NCBI GenBank assembly: GCA_001770655.1
Contig: MERQ01000101.1
Location: 1-39,694, forward strand
DNA from: Betaproteobacteria bacterium RIFCSPLOWO2_12_FULL_68_20
GTDB taxonomy: Bacteria > Pseudomonadota > Gammaproteobacteria > Burkholderiales > SG8-39
Length of the DNA stretch: 39,694 nt
Reading direction: 5' to 3'
Part shown: positions 24,120-31,731 of the stretch, in pieces
Layout: every line of letters begins with the position of its first letter
Position numbering within the stretch: the first letter of the stretch is position 1
The notes under the pieces: generated by a model
What the model was told of the DNA's origin: nothing
Seen by the model: only the letters and a program-made list of their open reading frames with translations
Database searches by the model: none
Translations under genes and position numbers: made by a program

Positions 24120-25232
24120 ATGTCCCGTCTATACGGAGCGAGGGGCTGGGCGATCCTGGGGGCTTGCTCCCTCGTCGTCTTCGTCGTCTTCCCGCTCCTC
24201 AATCTCGCCGTGCCCCCGGAGCATCCGCTGCACCTCTCCGCGTTCTGGGTGACCCTCGCCGGCAAGATCATGTGCTACGCGATGGTCGCGGTGGCGATGG
24301 ATCTCGTGTGGGGCTACGCCGGGATCCTCTCGCTCGGGCACGGCCTGTTTTTCGCGCTCGGCGGCTACGCGATGGGCATGTACCTGATGCGCCAGATCGG
24401 CCGCGAAGGGCAGTACCAGTCCGACATGCCGGACTTCATGGTGTTCCTCGACTGGAAGGAGTTCCCCTGGCACTGGTGGATGACCGACCAGTTCTGGTGG
24501 GCACTGCTGTTGATCGTGGCTGTGCCGGGGCTGCTCGCGCTCGTGTTCGGCTACTTCGCGTTCCGCTCGCGCGTGAAGGGGGTGTACTTCTCCATCATCA
24601 CCCAGGCGCTCACCTTCGCCGCGATGCTGCTGTTCTTCCGCAACGCCACCGGCTTCGGCGGCAACAACGGCTTCACCGACTTCAAGCGCATCCTCGGCTT
24701 CCCGATCACCACCCCGGAGACGCGCATGGCGCTGTTCGCGATCACCGGCGCGGCACTGATCGGCACCCTGCTGCTCGCGCGCTGGATCGTCACCTCGAAG
24801 CTCGGACGCGTGCTCGCCGCGATCCGCGACGCCGAGCCGCGCGTGATGTTCTGCGGCTACGACACCATGCACTACAAGGTCGCGATCTTCACGCTCTCGG
24901 CGGTGCTCGCCGGCATCGCCGGGGCGCTGTACGTGCCGCAGGTGGGCATCATCAACCCGAGCGAGATGTCGCCCGCCAACTCGATCGAGATCGCCATCTG
25001 GGTCGCGGTCGGCGGGCGCGGCACGCTCGCCGGCGCGATCCTCGGCGCGGGACTGGTGAACGGCGCGAAGAGCTATTTCACCGTTGCGTTCCCGGAGTAC
25101 TGGCTGTTCGCGCTCGGCGCGATCTTCATCCTGGTGACGCTGTTCCTGCCGAGGGGCGTGATGGGGCTGCTCGAGCACCTCCCCGGCGCTTCGCGCCACC
25201 CCTCCTCGACGAGGAGGGGAAAGACGGCATGA
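24120..25232 (+). CDS. urtC: Urea ABC transporter permease UrtC
   Basis: The protein has 370 residues from ATG 24120; GTG 24099, which overlaps the urtB stop by 4 bases, would add 7 residues and is equally possible. It is a LivM-type permease with M-D-L-V-W-G-Y-A-G-I-L-S-L-G-H-G-L-F-F-A-L-G-G-Y and I-R-D-A-E-P-R-V-M-F-C-G-Y, and about eight to ten membrane segments. The last about 18 residues (from G-A-S-R-H-P-S-S-T-R-R-G) are encoded by a palindromic intergenic-type repeat, so the natural C-terminus has been replaced or lengthened. The stop overlaps the urtD start by 4 bases (ATGA). Confidence 0.93.
   Translation: MSRLYGARGWAILGACSLVVFVVFPLLNLAVPPEHPLHLSAFWVTLAGKIMCYAMVAVAMDLVWGYAGILSLGHGLFFALGGYAMGMYLMRQIGREGQYQSDMPDFMVFLDWKEFPWHWWMTDQFWWALLLIVAVPGLLALVFGYFAFRSRVKGVYFSIITQALTFAAMLLFFRNATGFGGNNGFTDFKRILGFPITTPETRMALFAITGAALIGTLLLARWIVTSKLGRVLAAIRDAEPRVMFCGYDTMHYKVAIFTLSAVLAGIAGALYVPQVGIINPSEMSPANSIEIAIWVAVGGRGTLAGAILGAGLVNGAKSYFTVAFPEYWLFALGAIFILVTLFLPRGVMGLLEHLPGASRHPSSTRRGKTA
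25180..25219 (+). repeat. REP-like palindromic element covering the urtC end and urtD ribosome site
   Basis: Arms CCCCTCCTC (25199-25207) and GAGGAGGGG (25211-25219) form a 9-bp hairpin with a 3-base loop, preceded by a second small hairpin around GGCGCTTCGCGCC. The same architecture occurs twice, inverted, at 26066-26172. The right arm is the Shine-Dalgarno of urtD. Confidence 0.8.
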
Positions 25233-26053
25233 GCGCGGCGGTGCACGCGCAATCGGGGTTCGGCGCGGGAGGCGGGAGCGCGGCGCATGTCGCGACCGGC
25301 GGGCTCGACACGACGCATGGCGTGGTCCTTTATCTCGACGGCATCACGGTGAGCTTCGACGGCTTCAAGGCGTTGAACAAGCTTTCGCTTTCGATCGACG
25401 TGGGCGAGCTGCGCTGCGTGATCGGCCCGAACGGCGCCGGCAAGACCACCATGATGGACGTGATCACCGGGCGCACGCGAGCCGACTCCGGAACGGCGTA
25501 CTTCGGCCAGACGATCGACCTCGCCAACCTCTCGGAGGCCGAGATCGCGCAGGCCGGCATCGGCCGCAAGTTCCAGATGCCGACCATCTTCGAGCGGCTG
25601 ACGGTGGCCGAGAACGTCGAGCTCGCCATGAAGGCCGACAAGCGGGTGCGCAGGACGCTGTTCCACCGGCTGTCGTCGGAAGAGCGCGACCGGATCGCCG
25701 AGTCGCTGCGCCTCATGCGCCTCGAAGCCGCCGCCGACCGCCCCGCAGGGCTGCTCTCGCACGGCGAGAAACAGTGGCTCGAGATCGGGATGCTGCTCGT
25801 GCAGGAGCCGAAGCTGCTGCTCCTCGACGAGCCGGTCGCGGGCATGAGCGACGCGGAAACCGAGCGCACCGCGGAGCTCTTCCTCTCGCTCGCCGGCAAG
25901 CATTCGCTGGTGGTGGTGGAGCACGACATGGCGTTCATCGGGAAGATCGCGCGCAAGGTGACGGTGCTGCACGAGGGAAGCGTGCTCGCCGAGGGGCCGA
26001 TGCAGCAGGTGCAGAACGACCCGCGGGTGATCGAGGTGTACCTTGGACGGTAG
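25229..26053 (+). CDS. urtD: Urea ABC transporter ATP-binding protein UrtD
   Basis: The 274-residue protein is a LivG-type ATPase: Walker A G-P-N-G-A-G-K-T-T, the Q-loop region R-K-F-Q-M-P-T-I-F-E-R-L-T-V, signature L-S-H-G-E-K-Q-W-L-E, Walker B L-L-L-L-D-E-P and switch H in V-V-E-H-D. The L-S-H-G-E-K-Q-W-L-E-I-G-M-L-L signature is typical of UrtD. An unusual Gly/Ala-rich extension of about 30 residues precedes the ATPase. The ribosome site GAGGAGGGG, 9 bases before the ATG, is the right arm of a palindromic repeat. It powers UrtBC together with UrtE in the cytoplasm. Confidence 0.95.
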   Translation: MSAAVHAQSGFGAGGGSAAHVATGGLDTTHGVVLYLDGITVSFDGFKALNKLSLSIDVGELRCVIGPNGAGKTTMMDVITGRTRADSGTAYFGQTIDLANLSEAEIAQAGIGRKFQMPTIFERLTVAENVELAMKADKRVRRTLFHRLSSEERDRIAESLRLMRLEAAADRPAGLLSHGEKQWLEIGMLLVQEPKLLLLDEPVAGMSDAETERTAELFLSLAGKHSLVVVEHDMAFIGKIARKVTVLHEGSVLAEGPMQQVQNDPRVIEVYLGR

Positions 26054-26065
26054 GCGGGCCGTTTT

Positions 26066-26172
26066 CCCCTCCTCTCCGAGGAGGGGTGGCGCGCGAAGCG
26101 CGACGGGGTGGGGCTGCGCGCGCCGACACCACCCCCCGGCCTGCGGCCGGACCCCTCCTCGAAGAGGAGGGG
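26066..26172 (+). repeat. Inverted pair of REP-like palindromes between urtD and urtE
   Basis: Two hairpins (arms 26066-26074/26078-26086 and 26152-26160/26164-26172, loops TCC and GAA) with the same arm sequence CCCCTCCTC. Each has a GC-rich tail pointing inward, so the doublet is an inverted repeat of about 107 bases. The last arm is the urtE ribosome site, 9 bases before ATG. Confidence 0.85.
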
Positions 26173-26181
26173 AATAAAAAA

Positions 26182-26874
26182 ATGCTCGCCGTCGCCAATC
26201 TCAACCAGTACTACGGCGGCAGCCACATCCTGCGCGATCTCTCGTTCGAGATCCCGGCGGGCAAGGTGACGGCGCTCCTCGGCAGGAACGGCGTCGGCAA
26301 GACCACGCTGCTGAGGACGCTGATGGGCCTGCTCCCGGCGGCGACGGGAAGCGTGAAATTCGGCGATGCCGATCTCACGCGCGCGGCGCCGTACCGGCGA
26401 GTGCGCGCTGGGATCGGCTACGTGCCGCAGGGCCGCGAGATCTTCCCGCGCCTCACGGTCGGGGAGAACCTCGAGATGGGGCTCGCGACTCGGCCGCGCG
26501 GCGCGAGGCTGCCCGAGCGCGTGTTCGAGCTCTTTCCGGTGCTGCGCCAGATGCTCGGCCGGCGCGGCGGCGACCTCTCCGGCGGCCAGCAGCAGCAGCT
26601 CGCCATCGGCCGCGCGCTCGCGATGCAGCCAAAGCTGCTGATCCTCGATGAGCCCACCGAGGGCATCCAGCCCTCGATCATCAAAGACATCGAGCGCGCG
26701 ATTCGCACGCTCGCCGGGACCGGCGAGATGGCGATCCTGCTGGTCGAGCAGTACTACGATTTCGCGCGCTCGCTCGCCGACCACTACCTCGTCATGGAGC
26801 GCGGCGAGATCGTCGCGCGCGGCGCAGGCGCCGACATGGAGCGCGACGGCGTCAAGCGGCGGCTGGCGGTATGA
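26182..26874 (+). CDS. urtE: Urea ABC transporter ATP-binding protein UrtE
   Basis: The 230-residue protein is a LivF-type ATPase: Walker A G-R-N-G-V-G-K-T-T, I-G-Y-V-P-Q-G-R-E-I-F-P-R-L-T-V, signature L-S-G-G-Q-Q-Q-Q-L-A, Walker B L-L-I-L-D-E-P-T-E-G-I-Q-P-S-I, switch region V-E-Q-Y-Y-D-F-A. The V-E-Q-Y and G-I-Q-P-S-I wording is the UrtE type. It ends M-E-R-D-G-V-K-R-R-L-A-V; the last 36 bases of the gene recur twice farther right (30015-30050 and 30333-30368), the second time just before ureD. The urease genes probably once followed it directly. Confidence 0.95.
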   Translation: MLAVANLNQYYGGSHILRDLSFEIPAGKVTALLGRNGVGKTTLLRTLMGLLPAATGSVKFGDADLTRAAPYRRVRAGIGYVPQGREIFPRLTVGENLEMGLATRPRGARLPERVFELFPVLRQMLGRRGGDLSGGQQQQLAIGRALAMQPKLLILDEPTEGIQPSIIKDIERAIRTLAGTGEMAILLVEQYYDFARSLADHYLVMERGEIVARGAGADMERDGVKRRLAV

Positions 26875-26945
26875 CGGGCAGGGCCAGCGTGCGCGGCGTT
26901 GGGGGCCGGCTTCGCCGAGAACCGTCCTGGGGACTACCCTAGCAG

Positions 26946-27923
26946 CTAATCAGCAAGCACGATTCCCGTCTTCGTGATGACCTCGCCAAGGCGTTGCCGC
27001 TCCCTGGCGATGAACGCCTCGAACGCGGCGGCCCTGTCCCCCACCGGGACGGCCCCGGTCTTGAGCACCCGGTCCTTCACCTCAGGCAGGCTCATCGCCC
27101 TGATGATCTCGTCGTTCAATCGCTTGACGACCTGCGGCGGCGTGCCGGCCGGCGCAACGATGCCCCACGTTTGCGAGATCTCGTAGCCCGGCACCGCATC
27201 GGCGATCGTCGGCAGGTTCGGCAGGCTCGGATTGCGCTCGGCGCCGGTCGTGGCGAGCGCGCGCACGCGGCCGGCGTTCATGTGCGCGCCGGCGGCGATC
27301 GGCGAGGTGATGATCAGCTGCGCGTTGCCCGCGATCACGTCGAGCAGCGCCGGTGCGGCGCCCTTGTAGGGAACGTGCATCAGCTTGATGCCCGCGAGCA
27401 AATTGAGCATTTCGCCGGCGAGGTGGGCCGGCGAGCCGACGCCGGCGGAGGCGTAGTTGAGAACTCCCGGTTTGCTCTTCGCGAGCTGCACCAGCTCGGC
27501 GACCGATTTCGCCGGCAACGAGGCGTTGACCACCAGCACGTTCGACGAGGTCGCAATGCGCGAAATCGGCACGAAGTCCCTGACCGGATCGTAGGGCAGG
27601 TTCTTCTTGAGGCTGGGCAGGATCGCGTAGATCGAGGTCGTGGTGAGCAGCAGCGTGTAGCCGTCGGCCGGCGATCGCGCTGCGATGTCCGCGCCGATCG
27701 CGCCGGCGGCGCCGGGCCGGTTGTCGACGATGACCTGCTGGCCGAGGCTGTCGGAGAGCTTTTGCGCCAGGATGCGGCCGAGCTGGTCCGGCGCGCCGCC
27801 GGCGGCGTCCGCCACGATGAGGCGGACCGGCTTCGCCGGATAGCCTTGCGCGCTCGCGCCGATGCTTGCGCAAAGCAGCGCGATCGGGAGCAGCAGCAGG
27901 CAAACGCGACGCAGCCGTTTCAT
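26946..27923 (-). CDS. Bug/TctC-family periplasmic solute receptor
   Basis: The protein has 325 residues from the ATG at 27923 with a strong GAGGAGG ribosome site. The signal peptide (about 1-26) ends A-S-A-Q. The mature protein carries Y-P-A-K-P-V-R-L-I-V, G-G-A-P-D-Q-L-G-R, V-D-N-R-P-G-A-A-G-A-I-G and P-Y-K-G-A-A-P-A-L-L-D, the tripartite tricarboxylate (TTT) receptor signatures. Such receptors are expanded to dozens per genome in Burkholderiales, and most lack adjacent TctAB, as here. It follows the sulfatase gene by 11 bases, so it probably binds the sulfatase substrate or product. The ligand is not predictable. Confidence 0.93.
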   Translation of the reverse strand: MKRLRRVCLLLLPIALLCASIGASAQGYPAKPVRLIVADAAGGAPDQLGRILAQKLSDSLGQQVIVDNRPGAAGAIGADIAARSPADGYTLLLTTTSIYAILPSLKKNLPYDPVRDFVPISRIATSSNVLVVNASLPAKSVAELVQLAKSKPGVLNYASAGVGSPAHLAGEMLNLLAGIKLMHVPYKGAAPALLDVIAGNAQLIITSPIAAGAHMNAGRVRALATTGAERNPSLPNLPTIADAVPGYEISQTWGIVAPAGTPPQVVKRLNDEIIRAMSLPEVKDRVLKTGAVPVGDRAAAFEAFIARERQRLGEVITKTGIVLAD

Positions 27924-27934
27924 GGGATTCCTCC

Positions 27935-29395
27935 TCAGTTGATGTCCGGCGCCTGGCCGGGGGCGGGCGTGTAGTTGAGGTCGCCGCGCGCGAGCGCCGC
28001 CTCCCGGCCACCGTAGCGGGCAAGCAGCCCGGCCTGCCGGCGCTTCGCGCGCGCGTCCACCTCTTCGGGGTCGCAGAAGCGGCGCAGTTCGGCCTCGAGC
28101 GCGGCCAGCGTAGCGCGGCAGGCCGGATCGCCCGCGAGATCGACCAGCTCTTCGGGGTCGTTCTCGAGATCGAAAAGCTGCGGCCGGTAGCGCACGCAGT
28201 GCACGTACTTCCAGCCGCCCTTGCGCAGCATGGCGATGCCGCCGGTCGAGCCGATGGCGTGGTACTCGCAGAGCACGGCGCGGTCTGCGTGCTCGCCTGC
28301 GGCGAGCGCGAGCGGCGAGATGCCGTGGTAGCCGTCGCTCGGCACCGGCACCCCGGCGCATTCGAGGAAAAATGGAAAGAGGTCGACGTGGCTCGCCGGA
28401 GTCGCGCATCGCGCGCCGGCGGGAACTCCGGGCCCCGCGAGGATCAGCGGCACGCCCGCGGACTCTTCGTACATCGTCGACTTTCCCCACAATCCGCGTG
28501 CGCCGACGTTGTCCCCGTGATCGCTCGTATAGACGACGCGCGTGTCGCCTGCCAGACCAGCGTCTTCGAGCGCACGCAGCACCTTGCCGACGTTGTCGTC
28601 CATGAAGCTGACCAGACCGAGATAGGCGGCGATCGCTCGGCGGACTCTTTCATGGTCTCCGCCGAAGCCGGCGTCATAGGACATGCAGGCGTCGTAATCG
28701 CGCAGGTAGGGATGCTCAGGGCGCTCCGCTGCCAGGTATTGCTTCGGCAGCGGGACGCGCTCGAGGGGATAGCGGTCGTAGAACTCCGGGGGCGCGATCA
28801 GCGGGAAATGCGGCGAGACGAAGGACACGAACAGCGCCCAGGGCCGTTCGCGATGTCGGGGCGCTTCCTCGCGCAGCCAGATCTGAGCCCGCGCCGCGAT
28901 GTCGCGGTCGTACCGCGTGTAAGGCGACTCGCCCGGCCCGGCGAGCTTGGCGAGCTTGTCGTAGCCGTTACGGCGCGGGATGTCCTGGCGGATCAGGCCC
29001 TTTACGTCGCCGATGCCTTCGACCACGTGCATTGGCAGCAGCTCCTCCGAAAAGCCGTGATCGTCCCCGGGCAGCCCGCGGAAGTGCAGCTTGCCGATCG
29101 AGACCATCCGGTGGCCGCGCGCGCGCAGCAGATGGTGCCAGCTCGCAACCGCCCCCTCGTAGGCATCGGCGTTGTCCCAGTAGCCGACCTGGTGCGGGTA
29201 CTTGCCGGTGGCGAACCCCGCGCGCGCCGGGACGCAGATCGGGGAGGTGCAGTAAGCGCTCGTGAAGCGGGTGCCGCGCGCCGCCAGGCGGTCGAGATGC
29301 GGCGTTTGCGCGAGCGCGTGCCCGGCAACGCCCATCGCGCGCGGATTGTGCTCGTCGGACATGAGGACGAGAAGATTCTTGGGCGCGAGCGGCAC
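27935..29395 (-). CDS. Type I sulfatase (choline-sulfatase/arylsulfatase-like)
   Basis: The protein has 486 residues from the GTG at 29395; a TTG at 29443 is also in frame but would place the promoter region inside the gene. N-terminal metal site: V-L-M-S-D-E-H-N-P-R. The formylglycine motif is C-V-P-A-R with C54, followed by A-G-F-A-T-G-K, so it should be activated by conversion of the Cys. Later come K-L-H-F-R-G and Y-T-S-D-H-G-D-N-V-G (second metal pair). No signal peptide is visible, suggesting a cytoplasmic enzyme acting on an imported sulfate ester, although phosphonate monoester hydrolases share the fold. It is first gene of the sulfatase-tctC operon, divergent from marR. Confidence 0.9.
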   Translation of the reverse strand: MPLAPKNLLVLMSDEHNPRAMGVAGHALAQTPHLDRLAARGTRFTSAYCTSPICVPARAGFATGKYPHQVGYWDNADAYEGAVASWHHLLRARGHRMVSIGKLHFRGLPGDDHGFSEELLPMHVVEGIGDVKGLIRQDIPRRNGYDKLAKLAGPGESPYTRYDRDIAARAQIWLREEAPRHRERPWALFVSFVSPHFPLIAPPEFYDRYPLERVPLPKQYLAAERPEHPYLRDYDACMSYDAGFGGDHERVRRAIAAYLGLVSFMDDNVGKVLRALEDAGLAGDTRVVYTSDHGDNVGARGLWGKSTMYEESAGVPLILAGPGVPAGARCATPASHVDLFPFFLECAGVPVPSDGYHGISPLALAAGEHADRAVLCEYHAIGSTGGIAMLRKGGWKYVHCVRYRPQLFDLENDPEELVDLAGDPACRATLAALEAELRRFCDPEEVDARAKRRQAGLLARYGGREAALARGDLNYTPAPGQAPDIN

Positions 29396-29420
29396 AGCGG
29401 TGACCCCGGAACGAGAATAG

Positions 29421-29443
29421 TTGTCATGACACCAATATGTCAA
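29421..29443 (-). promoter_or_regulatory. Promoter/operator between the sulfatase operon and marR
   Basis: On the minus strand TTGACA (29443-29438) is a perfect -35, with TATTCT 18 bases farther as -10. The same stretch holds an inverted repeat (TTGTCAT at 29421-29427 facing ATGTCAA at 29437-29443, one mismatch) with a 9-base centre, and an inner TGTCATGACA palindrome. A MarR dimer bound here would cover the promoter. Confidence 0.55.
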
Positions 29444-29468
29444 GGCGCCGGGCCGGTATCATGGCCGC

Positions 29469-29954
29469 ATGAAACGATCCAGCGACCCGCGCCTGCTCCG
29501 CGGCCTGCTGTCGCATCGCGTGCTGGTCCTTTCCAACACGCTCGCCCTGGCCGCGTCGCGCTACTATCCGCGGCGCTTCGGCGTTCGCCTTCCCGAGTGG
29601 CGCGTCATCGACGCCCTGCACGCGGGCCGCGGAATCAGCGCGAACCAGATCAGCCAATGGCTGCGCACGGACAAGGCGTGGGTGGGGCGCTCCGTCGAGC
29701 GACTGATCGCCGCGGGCTACGTTCGGCGCAGGCCGGACCCCGAACACGGTCGCCGGCTGCTCCTCAGCCTGACGGCCAAAGGCGAGCGTGTGCACGCCGT
29801 CATCGCGGTGGCGGCGCGGCGTCGCCACGACAACCTGCTCGACGCTCTCTCGGAAGCTGAGCGCGAAGCGCTCGAGCGCGCTCTCGGCAAGCTGCAGGCG
29901 CGCGCGGCCGCGATGCTCGCCGATTCGGACTTGGGGTTCGGAAAGCGCCGATAG
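29469..29954 (+). CDS. MarR-family transcriptional regulator
   Basis: The 161-residue protein is a winged helix: recognition region I-S-A-N-Q-I-S-Q-W-L-R-T-D-K-A-W-V-G-R (about 58-76), V-E-R-L-I-A-A-G-Y-V, and the basic wing R-R-P-D-P-E-H-G-R-R. Flanking helices serve dimerisation. It is divergent from the sulfatase-tctC operon across a region of 73 bases holding an inverted repeat and promoter, the usual set-up for a local repressor that responds to the pathway compound. It likely controls sulfatase, tctC and itself. Confidence 0.9.
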   Translation: MKRSSDPRLLRGLLSHRVLVLSNTLALAASRYYPRRFGVRLPEWRVIDALHAGRGISANQISQWLRTDKAWVGRSVERLIAAGYVRRRPDPEHGRRLLLSLTAKGERVHAVIAVAARRRHDNLLDALSEAEREALERALGKLQARAAAMLADSDLGFGKRR

Positions 29955-30014
29955 ACGGCGGCTTGCTTCCTACGTGCTCAGCATGCCGAGGACGGTGGCC
30001 GCCAACAAGAAGCC

Positions 30015-30050
30015 GAGCGCGACGGCGTCAAGCGCCGGCTGGCGGTATGA
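30015..30050 (+). repeat. Copy of the urtE 3' end (copy 2)
   Basis: 36 bases match the last 36 bases of urtE (26839-26874) with one difference, including the stop codon. It lies on the far side of the sulfatase/tctC/marR module. Confidence 0.85.
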
Positions 30051-30058
30051 GTTTCCGA

Positions 30059-30286
30059 TTAACTGCGGGCTTCGAGCGCGGCGACGCGCGCTTCGAGACT
30101 GTCCAGCCGCTCGTTCATCACGGGCACGGAACTGAGCAGGACGCCGACGTCGGCCTTGAGGCTGGCGATGGTGGCTTCAATCACATTCAAGCGATGCGAG
30201 TGCTCTGCGAGCGTCTTGCGCGTTTCAGTCCTGAACTCGCGCATCTCATCGCGAAATTCGACGATCGTCTTCAGAGTCAAATCCAT
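30059..30286 (-). CDS. 75-residue helical protein of unknown function
   Basis: The start ATG at 30286 is preceded by GGAGAG; an in-frame ATG at 30304 is an alternative. The product is almost entirely helical and charged with heptad spacing of Leu, Ile and Val (F-R-D-E-M-R-E-F-R-T-E, V-I-E-A-T-I-A-S-L-K, L-D-S-L-E-A-R-V-A-A-L-E), a short coiled coil of a type common in accessory DNA. I do not recognise a named family. It lies between two copies of the urtE 3' end, so it was probably inserted with one of them. Confidence 0.6.
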   Translation of the reverse strand: MDLTLKTIVEFRDEMREFRTETRKTLAEHSHRLNVIEATIASLKADVGVLLSSVPVMNERLDSLEARVAALEARS

Positions 30287-30332
30287 GCGCTCTCCAACCC
30301 GCATTCTACCCCGTTGCCAGCGGGGGCCAGCC

Positions 30333-30368
30333 GAGCGCGACGGCGTGAAGCGCCGGCAGGCGGTATGA
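30333..30368 (+). repeat. Copy of the urtE 3' end (copy 3), directly before ureD
   Basis: 36 bases match the urtE end with three differences, including the stop codon, and finish 7 bases before the ureD start. Copies 2 and 3 also share four bases upstream (AGCC) that urtE lacks. Confidence 0.85.
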
Positions 30369-30375
30369 TTTTCGA

Positions 30376-31200
30376 ATGCGCGTCGCCGAGCCCGTCTTCG
30401 CACCCTGGCGGGCCGAGCTGGCGCTCGGATTCGAGCGGCGCGAAGCGAGGACGGTGCTCGCCGAGCGGCGCCAGGACGGGCCGCTCGTGGTGCAGAAGCC
30501 TCTCTATCCGGAAGGCGATGAGGTCTGCCACGCGATCGTGGTGCATCCGCCGGCTGGGATCGCGGGCGGGGACGAGCTCGAGGTCGCGGCGAAAGCCGGT
30601 GCCGGAGCGCACGCGCTCCTGACGACTCCGGGCGCGGCGAAGTGGTATCGGTCCGCGGGACCCTGGGCGCGGCAGAAGCTCGCGTTCGAGGTGGCTGGAG
30701 TTCTCGAATGGCTGCCGCAGGAGACGATCGTGTTCGACGGCGCGCTCGCCGACATGGGGTGCGAGGTGAATCTCGATGCAGAGGCGTGTTACATCGGCTG
30801 GGAGATCCTCTGTCTCGGGCGCACCGGCTCGGGCGAGCGCTTCGGCCGGGGGGAAATCCGGCTGCACACGAGGGTTTCGCGCGGCGGCAGGCTTCTGTGG
30901 TACGAACGTGGTCGAATCGAGGGGGGAGGAAAGCTGATGCACTCGCCGGTCGGGCTGGACGGGAGAAGCGTTCTCGGAACGCTGCTTGCCGCGTCGGTCG
31001 GTCTCGATTCGAAGTTGATCGCTGTCTACAGGGCGGCCGCGCCGGAGACGGCGATTACGCTCCTGCCGGGACTGCTCGTTGCGCGCTACCTGGGGAATTC
31101 GAGCGAAGAAGCGAAGCACTGCCTCGCGCGCGTTTGGTCAGCCCTGCGGCCCGCGCTTACCGGGCGCGAGGCGGTCGAGCCGCGCATCTGGAGGACCTGA
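30376..31200 (+). CDS. ureD: Urease accessory protein UreD
   Basis: The 274-residue protein is of normal length (about 270-290). Signature stretches are G-D-E-V-C-H-A-I-V-V-H-P-P-A-G-I-A-G-G-D, A-L-L-T-T-P-G-A-A-K-W-Y-R-S, L-E-W-L-P-Q-E-T-I-V-F-D-G-A and G-W-E-I-L-C-L-G-R. Role: binds apo-urease first and, with UreF and UreG, channels nickel and CO2 to the active site. The stop TGA directly abuts the ureA ATG, so they are coupled. It has only a short purine-poor leader after the urtE-like copy and probably once belonged to the urt transcript. Confidence 0.95.
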   Translation: MRVAEPVFAPWRAELALGFERREARTVLAERRQDGPLVVQKPLYPEGDEVCHAIVVHPPAGIAGGDELEVAAKAGAGAHALLTTPGAAKWYRSAGPWARQKLAFEVAGVLEWLPQETIVFDGALADMGCEVNLDAEACYIGWEILCLGRTGSGERFGRGEIRLHTRVSRGGRLLWYERGRIEGGGKLMHSPVGLDGRSVLGTLLAASVGLDSKLIAVYRAAAPETAITLLPGLLVARYLGNSSEEAKHCLARVWSALRPALTGREAVEPRIWRT

Positions 31201-31503
31201 ATGGAGCTCACGCCGCGCGAGAAGGACAAGCTGCTCGTCTTCGCCGCCGGGTTGCTCGCCGAGCGGCGCAAGGCGAAGGGGCTCAAGCTCAACTACCCCG
31301 AGGCGGTCGCCTACATCAGCGCGGCGCTGCTGGAAGGCGCGCGCGAGGGGAGGAGCGTGCAGGAACTGATGAGCTGGGGCGCGACGCTGCTCAAGCGCGA
31401 CGAGGTGATGGAGGGTGTGCCGGAGATGATTCCAGAGATCCAGGTCGAGGCGACGTTTCCGGACGGAACAAAGCTTGTCACGGTGCACAACCCGATCCCG
31501 TGA
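31201..31503 (+). CDS. ureA: Urease gamma subunit
   Basis: The 100-residue protein shows the canonical gamma subunit throughout: [58 protein letters not shown]. With UreB and UreC it forms the (abg)3 enzyme that hydrolyses urea to ammonia and carbamate. The gene is intact, but its partner ureB lies 4.1 kb away beyond the cydAB insertion. A GTG overlapping its stop begins a truncated secreted-peptide gene. Confidence 0.96.
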   Translation: MELTPREKDKLLVFAAGLLAERRKAKGLKLNYPEAVAYISAALLEGAREGRSVQELMSWGATLLKRDEVMEGVPEMIPEIQVEATFPDGTKLVTVHNPIP

Positions 31504-31561
31504 GGAAACTCTTCCTTCAGATTGCTCTTCTCCTGCCCGCCGCAGCGCAGGCGCATCCCGG
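31500..31561 (+). pseudogene. Truncated exported-protein gene overlapping the ureA stop
   Basis: GTG 31500 overlaps the ureA stop by 4 bases. The frame gives a signal peptide ([17 protein letters not shown]) and then H-P-G-H-G-K-P-G, after which the sequence turns into low-quality, IS-derived reading. Small exported His-rich proteins are found next to ureA in some urease clusters; that this is one is an inference. The break marks the left edge of the insertion splitting the urease genes. Confidence 0.5.
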
Positions 31562-31598
31562 TCACGGCAAGCCCGGACAGCGTGAGCGAGCTGATGGG

Positions 31599-31681
31599 CA
31601 TCGCCTGAAGCCGCACTCCGGGGCTACACAGCACGCGGCGGCTGCGGATGCAAGCGGGGTCGATGAAGTTTTCCTATCGGT
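31599..31681 (+). mobile_element. Remnant of an IS91-type element end (copy A)
   Basis: 31631-31681 matches 34623-34672 over about 50 bases with a few substitutions and one indel. A 13-base match around the transposase stop codon of copy B is also present (31599-31611). Orientation is the same as copy B; about 130 bases between the two matched blocks are absent. It lies between the broken exported-protein gene and the cydB end. Confidence 0.6.
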
Positions 31682-31731
31682 GCTCGCGAAGAACTCCCGG
31701 TCGTTCTCGCGCCGGGACTTTGCGCCCTTCT

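Noticed and set aside
26875-26945. A terminator between urtE and the convergent tctC gene
   Set aside because: GC-rich short complementarity only, no stable stem followed by a T run on either strand.
31682-31731. A CydX-like small protein gene next to cydB
   Set aside because: The 50 bases between the cydB stop and the IS remnant hold no frame with a membrane helix.
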